A stretch of 40,294 nt of DNA. Source: a virus. This document shows positions 1 to 7,530 of this stretch, one piece after another. Each line of letters starts with the position of its first letter. Position 1 is the first letter of the stretch. Below the pieces are notes generated by a model. That model worked only from the letters and a program-made list of their open reading frames with translations, had not been told where the DNA came from and searched no databases. The stretch covers positions 1 to 40,294 of IMG/VR virus record IMGVR_UViG_3300010339_000005; one strand, written 5' to 3'. A program made the translations under genes and the position numbers.

Positions 1-21
1 ACCAAGGAAAGTTATCGCAGG

Positions 22-318
22 ATGGCATCCTTTGGTTATGTTCCTGGATGGGGAGTTCCTTCTTATGGGACTGCTATCACCGATAAACCTATCAGTGTGA
101 CTGATCAAAAAAGAGAGCGTGCTGGGGTTCCCAGCAGACAAATAGATCAGAGCAAGAACGAAGAGTACAGGCTGGCTTACATTATGAAGCGGCATGGATC
201 AGCCAGCGGCATCATCGTTCCTGTTAATAGAACTGGGACGAATAGTCCTACTGGAGTGCCTTCCAGAACAAGCATGTTCAAGGGTAATCCAAGATCTCGT
301 GGGAATCGTGGTAGATAA
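22..318 (+). CDS. Small basic hypothetical protein
   Basis: I do not recognise this 98-residue protein. It is rich in Gly, Ser, Arg and Pro, with an Arg/Gly-rich C-terminus (GNRGR) and no membrane segment, signal peptide or clear domain, so it may be largely disordered. The ATG follows a weak purine stretch (AAGGAAA, then GCAGG just before the start). Its stop is two bases before the next ATG, so it is probably co-transcribed with the fibre gene and may be a minor virion or fibre-associated protein. The role is inferred only from position. The true start could be further upstream, outside the window, but the ATG is plausible. Confidence 0.6.
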   Translation: MASFGYVPGWGVPSYGTAITDKPISVTDQKRERAGVPSRQIDQSKNEEYRLAYIMKRHGSASGIIVPVNRTGTNSPTGVPSRTSMFKGNPRSRGNRGR

Positions 319-320
319 TC

Positions 321-2423
321 ATGGCTAACGGAGATGTACAGAACAATCTGGCTGATCAGTATCTTCAGAAGTTCAACTTACCCATCGGGGTGAGTGGAAT
401 GCAGAAGTTACAGCAGTTCCCTGCTCTCCAGAAGTTAGCACACGCTGGTCAACTTAGTCATCTGAAGAAAGATTTCCACGGACTGAATGATTTTGATTAC
501 CAGATGAATCTGTATTCTTCATCTAACTACATTCTGAAGGCTGCCTGGTCTCTAATCAAGTCTATTGTTCCTAACAATCCAATGATTGCCCAGTTGCTGA
601 CTACGGTTCCTGGGCTTGGAAGTGTGGGTCAAGACTTCCTTTCCATTTCTGGTTTCGCTCAAGTCTTTTCATTGACGCCGGCGGATTTGACATCACCAGC
701 GGCGGTCGCGGCTAAAGTTTCGGTTTATCAAAACTCTTCCACGCAGACCAGCAACACCACCCAGAACCCCCCTACTCAACAGTCAGTCAGTGATGGCAGT
801 ACCTATGATAGTAATACTCAAATCAATGGTATAGAGGTTACTGGGACTCCAACCGATGTCAATAACACTCTGGTTTATAATCAATCGTTGAATACGTTTG
901 AATGGGGTGCTGGTGGAGGGGGAGGAAGTACTACTCTTGAGGGACTTTTGGATGTCCTGATCACAAGTGCTACTCCAGGTCAGGTATTGTCTTGGAATGG
1001 AACCAAGTGGGTAAATGTAGCGGCTACTGCCGGTCCACAAGGTATACAGGGTATTCAAGGAATACAAGGTCTGACTGGTCCAGCTGGAACCAATGGTACA
1101 AATGGTGCGACTGGACCGACTGGTTCTACAGGACCAACAGGACCTATAGGTCCTACTGGTTCGACTGGCTCAACAGGATCTACTGGTCCCACTGGTCCAG
1201 CAGGTCCAGCTCCATCTGGTGCCGCTAACTTAGTTCTTGCCACACCAGATGGAATGTCAGGAGTATCAGGTTTGAGAGCATTAGTTGCTGCTGATATTCC
1301 AGCATTATCTTATCTATCAAGCAGCACTGTATTAGCAGTAACTACCTCCAGAACTGCTCACAGTTTCTTCACCTCATACAGTGCTACGACAGGAGCATTT
1401 GGACAAACGCAGCCAGTTGTTGCTGATCTTTCTGACACACCAGCCATTGGTCAAGTGCTGGCAGGACCAACTTCTGGGCCCGCCTCGGTAGCGACCTTCC
1501 GTGCCTTGATTGCGGCTGATATTCCTGCTTTGGCTTATCTGTCAAGTGGCACGGTATTGCCTGTTACGGACGCCGGCTCAACACATCACTTCCTTACTTC
1601 ATATACCTCCACGACTGGGGCTTTTACTGACGCTCAGCCGGCGGCGGCTGATTTGAGTGACACTGCTACTTCTGCTGGCTATGTATTGCGTGCTAATGGA
1701 ACTTCATTCGTTAGTGCTCAACTACAATACAGTGATCTTGGGGGCTCTGCTCCTGGTTCTACACCTATCTTTGCTCAAAGTCAATATAAGACCATGTATG
1801 CCGCTCCAGGAAATAGTGGTGGAGCAACTGCTACCATTCAAGCGGCGGTAGGTGATTACCTTTCTTCCACTGGCACTTACGACACGATAGGACCAACTTC
1901 AGCACATGGGGCGGTAAGCGAATATTACGGTTCTTCAACTGCAACTTACGGCGGCATCTATGGAACGTCATATTACTGGACAGGAAAGAATATCAACCTG
2001 TCGTCAGGAGTGGCGATTTATCGGGATACCGACATCCGCTGCTGGATTGGCTTGTTCAACGTTACTGGCGGGTCGAACATAGCAGTCAGCGATACCGCAC
2101 CATCGACCATCTTCGCCGCGTTCAGGTTCTCCACGATTGCCAGTGATACACACTGGCAGTGCTTGACTTGCAACGGCAGCGGGACAACCATTGCAAGCTC
2201 TGGCATCACGCCCGACACGAGCCAGCATCAGTTTGGCATTCAATTTAACGATACTGCTGGCACAGTTTTGTTCTACATCGACGGAGTGCTTGTGGCAACG
2301 AATTCTGCCCATGTGCCTGCGGCTGGTACGGCTCTGGCGATTTGTATTGATAGTTGCTGGGTGTCAGCCACCCACAATCCGCTGATGGGAGTTTCTTGGG
2401 TTGCGGCTCAAGTAAATTGGTAA
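321..2423 (+). CDS. Collagen-repeat tail fibre with lectin-like C-terminal domain
   Basis: The 700-residue protein has the make-up of a phage fibre or receptor-binding protein. Residues 1-150 are a mixed N-terminal region that probably attaches to the virion. Residues 150-235 are Ser/Thr/Asn-rich linker. Residues about 238-297 are some 20 Gly-X-Y triplets ([20 protein letters not shown]), a collagen-like triple-helix stalk. Residues about 319-373 and 394-448 are two copies of a repeat starting RAL-x-AADIPAL-x-YLSS, a type common in trimeric fibres. From about 495 to 700 the sequence is beta-rich with a [11 protein letters not shown] segment typical of concanavalin A-like sandwich domains, which would bind a surface glycan. 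Trimerisation and receptor binding are inferred from the architecture. It lies upstream of the head genes, away from the baseplate genes. Confidence 0.8.
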   Translation: MANGDVQNNLADQYLQKFNLPIGVSGMQKLQQFPALQKLAHAGQLSHLKKDFHGLNDFDYQMNLYSSSNYILKAAWSLIKSIVPNNPMIAQLLTTVPGLGSVGQDFLSISGFAQVFSLTPADLTSPAAVAAKVSVYQNSSTQTSNTTQNPPTQQSVSDGSTYDSNTQINGIEVTGTPTDVNNTLVYNQSLNTFEWGAGGGGGSTTLEGLLDVLITSATPGQVLSWNGTKWVNVAATAGPQGIQGIQGIQGLTGPAGTNGTNGATGPTGSTGPTGPIGPTGSTGSTGSTGPTGPAGPAPSGAANLVLATPDGMSGVSGLRALVAADIPALSYLSSSTVLAVTTSRTAHSFFTSYSATTGAFGQTQPVVADLSDTPAIGQVLAGPTSGPASVATFRALIAADIPALAYLSSGTVLPVTDAGSTHHFLTSYTSTTGAFTDAQPAAADLSDTATSAGYVLRANGTSFVSAQLQYSDLGGSAPGSTPIFAQSQYKTMYAAPGNSGGATATIQAAVGDYLSSTGTYDTIGPTSAHGAVSEYYGSSTATYGGIYGTSYYWTGKNINLSSGVAIYRDTDIRCWIGLFNVTGGSNIAVSDTAPSTIFAAFRFSTIASDTHWQCLTCNGSGTTIASSGITPDTSQHQFGIQFNDTAGTVLFYIDGVLVATNSAHVPAAGTALAICIDSCWVSATHNPLMGVSWVAAQVNW
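1032..1210 (+). repeat. Collagen-like Gly-X-Y coding repeat
   Basis: About 60 codons encode Gly-X-Y triplets, first GIQ units then GPT and GST units. At DNA level this is a degenerate 9-base repeat (GGTCCTACT-like), prone to expansion and contraction, so stalk length could vary between relatives. The repeat also keeps the opposite strand open as a Pro/Val-rich frame, which I treat as an artefact. Confidence 0.85.
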
Positions 2424-2467
2424 GTGATAGTGTGAATATTTCAGGGCAGGTAATATCTGTTCTAATG

Positions 2468-2476
2468 TGATACAAT
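2468..2476 (+). promoter_or_regulatory. Candidate extended -10 promoter
   Basis: In the 79-base gap after the fibre gene there is TGATACAAT, i.e. TG-n-TACAAT, the extended -10 form recognised by housekeeping sigma factors. It sits 27 bases before the ATG at 2503. No good -35 box is seen 17 bases upstream. The downstream ribosome site lies in the perfect palindrome GGAGATCTCC (2492-2501), which could partly mask it. Prediction by eye only. Confidence 0.35.
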
Positions 2477-2502
2477 AAACTTGTAGTAAAAGGAGATCTC
2501 CA

Positions 2503-2802
2503 ATGAGCGACGAACAAAAAGCAGTCCCAGAACTAACCGCAGAAGAGCAGAAGCAGGTTCTTCTAATCCAGCGCCAAATCCTCACCCTCCAGGTGAACAT
2601 CCACAATGCCCAAAAGCAACTGGAACAGATGGGCCCAGTATTGAACAATCTTTTGACCAATATCGCCACGGCTCACAAGATTGATCCGAACACTTTCACG
2701 TTCGATCTGGACAATCTTCGTCTGGTGCCAAAGGCAGAGGCTCCAACACCTGAAGTCCAAGCATCCGTGCCAGCCGGAGAACAAATCGGTCGAGCCAACT
2801 AG
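2503..2802 (+). CDS. Coiled-coil hypothetical protein
   Basis: This 99-residue protein is not recognised. Residues about 10-55 are Gln/Leu/Lys-rich with heptad-like spacing (EEQKQVLLIQRQILTLQ), indicating an alpha-helical coiled coil. The C-terminal third contains a short segment with FTFDLDNLRLV and then a Pro/Ala-rich tail. The start is supported by AGGAG seven bases upstream. It is followed after nine bases by the next gene. Small helical proteins in this position can be virion accessory proteins or assembly chaperones for the neighbouring gene, but nothing in the sequence decides this. Confidence 0.65.
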   Translation: MSDEQKAVPELTAEEQKQVLLIQRQILTLQVNIHNAQKQLEQMGPVLNNLLTNIATAHKIDPNTFTFDLDNLRLVPKAEAPTPEVQASVPAGEQIGRAN

Positions 2803-2811
2803 GTATAACTT

Positions 2812-4377
2812 GTGAGTTTCAAGCCTTTCGGTTTTACTTATACACCACCAGAGACGGTGCCAACACCACCACCGGCATCAACAGTCGTAGTGTCTTCAAC
2901 GCCTAATGTGGGTGTTGGCGGTCCTACTTCTGGGGTGAATAGTAGAGCCGGAGGTATCATTGCCCTATTGAGTGATCTGACAGCAATGTCACAGTATCTT
3001 CAAGACGCAATAGTGTCGCTCACTGGTAATACCGCAATCGAAATCAATCCTGCCGTAGATCCTGTCACTGCTCGAGCATTGGCTGGAATCTACGGCACGG
3101 ATAGCCCTCCCTCCTCTATAACCATAGCCATGTATGATCACATTCTGGACGCCCATTTTGGCGCGCTCCAGGAAGAAATGGCTGTGGGGAACAATTCTAC
3201 TATCCAGCCTAACCCAATGCAGGTGGCTGACCTGATGCAAGCCGTTAGCGCAGTCAATAATGGATTGGTCAACTCGCCGTCCTTCAATAACTACCTGCCA
3301 CTTCAATTGGCTAGCCTAAAGGGAGACTCGATTGTATTCCAATCGATGGCACAGGCAATCTCTACCTACCCAGCCTATTACTCAACCCAGCCGCTGGCGC
3401 CGACCACCCTACCAGCGGCTACAATCATACCAGCCTCTACTCTGGACGTAAATCCAGATCTGGCTGCTTATTGTACCGACGCCTTGAATAGATTTGCCCA
3501 AGTCTATACCACTGCTTATCAATCTATGGCGTCCCCTTCACCAGCCGCCCAGGCTGCCGGCGCCATAATGTCCCTGTTCTTCGCCCAACCACTATCCACT
3601 ATGGTTAGGATCTCTTCTTTACTATCCTCCTTGTCTGCTTTGGCTACTACCCCAGCCATGGCTACGGCGATCGGAGATCCTGTCAACTACACCTTCGCAA
3701 GACTGGCGTCGGATACTTCCAGCATGATGGTGGATGTAGATCAGTTAGTATCTTTGACCCAAAAACCATTGACTGGTTCTGCTACTGCCTCACTAACAAA
3801 CCTACTGACAAGCGCCGCGGCTCAACAGGAATCAGCAGGAACCGTCTCCTCGGGAGCACTGGCAGGAATGTCCAAAGCCAACTCTTCGGCTGTGTCCAAT
3901 CCAGCCAATAAGGCTGTAACCAGTGCTCCTCTCTCCACTCCTGATTTAGGCACTGTTTCAGAAGGCTTGAAGCAGACGGCGGAAACCATCAACTGGGCAC
4001 AGACCAGTATGACTGGTGGGCTGGCTTTATTGAGTACGAGTTTCAAGCAACTTACCGAGCGCCGCCTGAATAATGCCAATGATACCCAATCTCTGATGTC
4101 AAATACTCAGTCTTTGGATACCATTTCTGGCTTGGCATCGGGCGTTGTCAGTGAGTTACAGAAGGGAACCCTGACAGCAAACTCCTCTCCCCAGGCACAA
4201 CAGGAAGCCGCAAGTAGGATACTAACCAGCCTACAGACGGGCTCAAATACCACATTTACGACCACAGGGAACCAGATTATTGTCAATCCCCCATCTTTGC
4301 CACCAGTTACAGCCCCAGTTCAGCGGGTTTTGGCTGTGGGTGGGGTGAAATCGACCGCAGGTGCGATCCAGTCATAA
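2812..4377 (+). CDS. Alpha-helical virion-type protein upstream of portal
   Basis: The protein has 521 residues and starts with GTG; the alternative TTG two bases earlier is closed by an immediate stop. I recognise no family. The first 45 residues are Pro/Thr/Ser-rich (TPPETVPTPPP) and likely disordered. The body is Ala/Ser/Thr/Leu-rich and mostly helical (residues about 50-420), and the last 100 residues are Ser/Thr/Gln-rich. There is no signal peptide or strong membrane helix. The gene ends nine bases before the portal gene, so it is probably part of the head operon. A structural or internal head role is an inference from position and composition. Confidence 0.65.
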   Translation: MSFKPFGFTYTPPETVPTPPPASTVVVSSTPNVGVGGPTSGVNSRAGGIIALLSDLTAMSQYLQDAIVSLTGNTAIEINPAVDPVTARALAGIYGTDSPPSSITIAMYDHILDAHFGALQEEMAVGNNSTIQPNPMQVADLMQAVSAVNNGLVNSPSFNNYLPLQLASLKGDSIVFQSMAQAISTYPAYYSTQPLAPTTLPAATIIPASTLDVNPDLAAYCTDALNRFAQVYTTAYQSMASPSPAAQAAGAIMSLFFAQPLSTMVRISSLLSSLSALATTPAMATAIGDPVNYTFARLASDTSSMMVDVDQLVSLTQKPLTGSATASLTNLLTSAAAQQESAGTVSSGALAGMSKANSSAVSNPANKAVTSAPLSTPDLGTVSEGLKQTAETINWAQTSMTGGLALLSTSFKQLTERRLNNANDTQSLMSNTQSLDTISGLASGVVSELQKGTLTANSSPQAQQEAASRILTSLQTGSNTTFTTTGNQIIVNPPSLPPVTAPVQRVLAVGGVKSTAGAIQS

Positions 4378-4386
4378 GGACATCGA

Positions 4387-6537
4387 ATGTCGAAGAAAAC
4401 AAGTCCGACCAAGGAACTAACTCCGATAGAACTCCAGGCTCTTCGTCTTGAAGAGCGTGTTATGAGTTATGGAGACCCTCGCTCGAAAGTCAAACTATCA
4501 TCTTTGAAAGCCAAGTCGGATAGATTCGGCGTCCAACAGCCAGTTTTGGATGGTCTCCGCGATCGTTCTATACCACATGAAGTTCTTCCCCCATGGCAGC
4601 GCTTACTGCGAGGAAATGATGCCAAGGATGCTGCTAAGGTTCTGGATCCTAAAGCCGCCAAGTCCAAGGTAAAGTCGAACGCTGACTATGTTGGCACCTA
4701 TAACATGTATAACGGGATCCTGCGTCCCGAATACGACATGTTGGAGCCTTTCGTCATCTACGACACAGAGGTGTATTTAAAGCGCGCGACCGGACGCCGT
4801 TTGGACTTGATGTTCAGAAACGGCTACGAGATTGGAACTGACCTGGATCAGGACATGGATCAGGGTCAAAAGAACATCGACTATATCTACAAGCGCTTGA
4901 ATACCCTCGAGTACATCACCAATGAGTCAACCAACTCATTCTTCAAGAAGATCCTATTCAACCTGTTGCTGTGCTCGAACTGCTTCTTGCGCAAGGTGCG
5001 TGACGAGAAACTCTCCGCCGGTGTAAAGAGTGAGAAGAACAACAAAACCCCTGTCGCGTTCTATCAACTAATCCCTGCTCACACGATTCTGCCTTATTTT
5101 GAAAAGGGCGAAATCAAGCACTGGCGTAGGTTCTTCGACACTGGTGCTCCTTGGGCAGATTATACTCTGGAAGAAATCATCCATTTGAAGTGGGATGTAA
5201 AGCCAGGTCACGTCTACGGCACTCCTCGTACAGTAGGTGTACGTGATGACATCTGGGCTCTTCGTCGCATGGAAGAGAATATCGAGTTGTTGTTCGTCAA
5301 CCACTTGTTCCCATTCTTCCACGTGAAGATTGGTAATGAGAAGGCACCGTGCTGGTATGGTCCTAATGGCGAATCTGAAATCGATACCATTCGGTATCAG
5401 ATCGAAACGATGCCGAAAGAAGGTATCTTCGTATCTGATGCCCGTGTAGAAGTAGACGTCGTTGGTGCCGAAGGTCGTTCACTACAGACTAAAGATCACA
5501 TAGCGCATCTGAAGTCTCGTGTCTTTACTGGTCTGGGTGTGTCGGGTATTGATATGGGCGAAGGCGCCGATGCTACGCGCGCCACCGCGGACAACATTTC
5601 ACAGAACTTGAAGGATACCGTCAAGTCCGATATGGAATCGTTCGGCGATATCATGAGGATGTTCTTCTTCAAGGAATGGTTCATGGAAGCCAACTATTCA
5701 GTTGGTATCCAGAAAGCGGTAGCCACTACCAAACTGATATTCCACGAGATCGACCTTGATAATATGATCAAGGAACAGAATCACACTCTAAATCTTTACA
5801 ACGGTCATTGCTTGACTGAGCCCGAAATGCGTAAGAGATTGAAGAAGCCGCCGATGAATAAGAAGGACAAGAACCTGACTCATTACCATGAGCATGTTCG
5901 TGACCTGGTGATTGTGACGGCTGAAGCAAAGGCGAATGCCGAAGTCAAGGCACAGAAAGAACTTCTGCCAATGCAAGCCCAGCACCAGGAAAAGATGACT
6001 GGTCATAAGGTCACCGAGATCCAGGCTCAGCATGGGTTGGAACACAAGAAAATGCAAGCCCACGTAGCCAAGGCAGAAGCCAGCACTAAGTTGACCCATG
6101 CCAAGGCTAAGTTGGCGGCTGTCCAGGGTGCCAATCCGACGGGGGCTGCCAAGAAGGCTACTCCTTCTTATAAGGCCGCCCGTACAAGGTCGACTCCGTC
6201 CAATCAGCATAAGGTGAATGCGGGCCCTACCAGAGCCAAGTCTTCCCGTGAAGAGTTCCAGAACTTACTATCCGACGCCTTGATGGTAGAGTGGCAACAA
6301 GACAACTCTTCCGCGACGTGGCCGGACAGGTCAAGCCAGGTAGTAGACAGGGTGCTAGCCGGCTTCGAAACAACTCACCCTGAAGACCCAGATGACCCAA
6401 CAAATGACTATACTAACCAGGTGCGACAGGGACTATCCCTGCTTAAGGGTATGGTGGCGCAAGTTACCGACTCTGAAGTGCTTGCCGTATTGATAGGCGC
6501 TTGGGATGGAGAAGAACCAGATGAGCAACCCGAATAG
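4387..6537 (+). CDS. Portal protein
   Basis: The portal forms the dodecameric ring at the packaging vertex, through which the terminase pumps DNA and to which neck and tail attach. The 716 residues fit the larger myovirus portals. Evidence is the order of characteristic segments: an N-terminal basic region; a helical core around YEIGTDLDQD and NFFKKI-like helices; the HLKWDVKPGHVYGTP segment (residues about 257-272), typical of portal wing/stem regions and followed by a long helix (WALRRMEENIELL); and later a GLGVSGIDMGEG segment. Residues about 520-620 are a Gln/Lys/Ala-rich helical barrel-like region. Position ahead of the protease and capsid genes agrees. The terminase is not in the window. 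Codons near the end contain a copy of the CTATACTAACCAGG motif. Confidence 0.88.
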   Translation: MSKKTSPTKELTPIELQALRLEERVMSYGDPRSKVKLSSLKAKSDRFGVQQPVLDGLRDRSIPHEVLPPWQRLLRGNDAKDAAKVLDPKAAKSKVKSNADYVGTYNMYNGILRPEYDMLEPFVIYDTEVYLKRATGRRLDLMFRNGYEIGTDLDQDMDQGQKNIDYIYKRLNTLEYITNESTNSFFKKILFNLLLCSNCFLRKVRDEKLSAGVKSEKNNKTPVAFYQLIPAHTILPYFEKGEIKHWRRFFDTGAPWADYTLEEIIHLKWDVKPGHVYGTPRTVGVRDDIWALRRMEENIELLFVNHLFPFFHVKIGNEKAPCWYGPNGESEIDTIRYQIETMPKEGIFVSDARVEVDVVGAEGRSLQTKDHIAHLKSRVFTGLGVSGIDMGEGADATRATADNISQNLKDTVKSDMESFGDIMRMFFFKEWFMEANYSVGIQKAVATTKLIFHEIDLDNMIKEQNHTLNLYNGHCLTEPEMRKRLKKPPMNKKDKNLTHYHEHVRDLVIVTAEAKANAEVKAQKELLPMQAQHQEKMTGHKVTEIQAQHGLEHKKMQAHVAKAEASTKLTHAKAKLAAVQGANPTGAAKKATPSYKAARTRSTPSNQHKVNAGPTRAKSSREEFQNLLSDALMVEWQQDNSSATWPDRSSQVVDRVLAGFETTHPEDPDDPTNDYTNQVRQGLSLLKGMVAQVTDSEVLAVLIGAWDGEEPDEQPE
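6408..6421 (+). promoter_or_regulatory. CTATACTAACCAGG motif inside portal gene
   Basis: This 14-base string is identical to the one ahead of the neck gene at 19281 and differs by one base from the one ahead of the capsid gene at 11395. It contains a TATACT -10-like core. Six bases downstream is a hairpin with CAGGGA / TCCCTG arms (6427-6432 and 6436-6441) and a 3-base loop. It could be an internal promoter for the small gene at 6521 and for the genes at 6716 and beyond. Because it is coding sequence, chance identity is possible. Confidence 0.3.
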
Positions 6538-6703
6538 TAACGATTTGCCGATCACCCATTACGGTAAGAGGGGCGTTCAAGTCCCACTTGATCAGGCATT
6601 GAAAAATCCGAGCCTAGTGCTCAACACGACTAAAAAGACTTACCTTCCGGAACCGCCGAACCAGCTGAAGAACATTCAGGCACCGAAGAACTCAACAAAG
6701 TAA
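6521..6703 (+). CDS. Small hypothetical protein overlapping portal end
   Basis: A 60-residue polar protein with many Asn, Pro and Lys and no recognisable domain. An in-frame ATG at 6506 would add five residues, but the ATG at 6521 has GGAGAAG six bases upstream, so I prefer it. The start overlaps the last 17 bases of the portal gene, suggesting coupled translation. It is followed by a good ribosome site and the next gene after 12 bases. It could be a minor head protein or head-assembly factor; no function can be read from the sequence. Confidence 0.55.
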   Translation: MSNPNSNDLPITHYGKRGVQVPLDQALKNPSLVLNTTKKTYLPEPPNQLKNIQAPKNSTK

Positions 6704-6715
6704 CAGGAGAAAACC

Positions 6716-7519
6716 ATGGCCGTATCATTTCTAAAGAACACCAACGCACTCAATATGGACTCGAGCGTTAGCTCGGCAAAGATTGCGTTCTCTCTCAGCT
6801 CTTTCACTGGAGCCGTTGTTGCTCACATCGCCGTTCACTCTGAGGAAGTTGCTGTCCTGAGTGTGGTCGATAGCGCCAACAATGTTTACTCCCAGTTGGC
6901 TTCAGGTGAGGCATATTCCACGACGGTTTCTGCCGGTTTCCCTGGCGTGACTGCGGAAGAGACCTCTAACCACTCATATGTTGACGGAGAGGCGTGGGGA
7001 TATGTTTACACATCCGGCAGCCCGACTTCCGTAACGGTCACCCTAACCAACGGTGCTCGTTTCGCCGTGTTGCTTGAAGCCTACACCAATGGAACGTTCG
7101 CTGGTGCTAAGCAGGGTTCAACCACGCAACCAACGACTCTCGGTGGTGGCGTAAGCACTCCAATCTATGCATTCAGTACGACTGGTGCCTCAACCGTAGT
7201 ATCCTTCGGCTTCAGCACCGCCGAGTCATTCAACTGGTCGGTGGCTAATAGCAAAGGAACCCTACGCAACCAGGTTTCTGGAAGTAGCGGCGGCGATAAG
7301 GCTATCGGTATCTGCGCAGTAGAAGCGACAGCTTCAGGCAGCGTAGCAACCGCTTCCATCACTCCTCCGACCTCTGGTGGTGATTCAGAAGTAATTGATT
7401 CAACCAGCGTAGTTGGAACTACTGGCGACATCCAGGGAGCCATCGTCGCGGGTCAGAGCAACATTGCTTTCCCAGCTGCCTACGTGGTATGCGCCGTTGA
7501 AATGGCAGCAACTGCTTAA
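6716..7519 (+). CDS. Beta-rich head decoration-like protein
   Basis: The 267-residue protein is Ser/Thr/Ala/Gly/Val-rich with regular alternation typical of beta-sandwich folds (VVAHIAVHSEEVAVLSVVD; SVTVTLTNGARFAVLLEAYT). It has no signal peptide, Cys pair or membrane segment. A strong ribosome site (AGGAGA) precedes the ATG, and codon use resembles that of the capsid gene, suggesting high expression. Between portal and prohead protease, it may decorate the capsid or be an adhesin-like surface protein. I do not recognise the family; the decoration role is inferred. Confidence 0.6.
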   Translation: MAVSFLKNTNALNMDSSVSSAKIAFSLSSFTGAVVAHIAVHSEEVAVLSVVDSANNVYSQLASGEAYSTTVSAGFPGVTAEETSNHSYVDGEAWGYVYTSGSPTSVTVTLTNGARFAVLLEAYTNGTFAGAKQGSTTQPTTLGGGVSTPIYAFSTTGASTVVSFGFSTAESFNWSVANSKGTLRNQVSGSSGGDKAIGICAVEATASGSVATASITPPTSGGDSEVIDSTSVVGTTGDIQGAIVAGQSNIAFPAAYVVCAVEMAATA

Positions 7520-7530
7520 TCGGAGAACTA

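Noticed and set aside
1055-1243. Pro/Val-rich minus-strand frame opposite the collagen repeat
   Set aside because: A direct by-product of the 9-base Gly-X-Y DNA repeat, not an independent gene.
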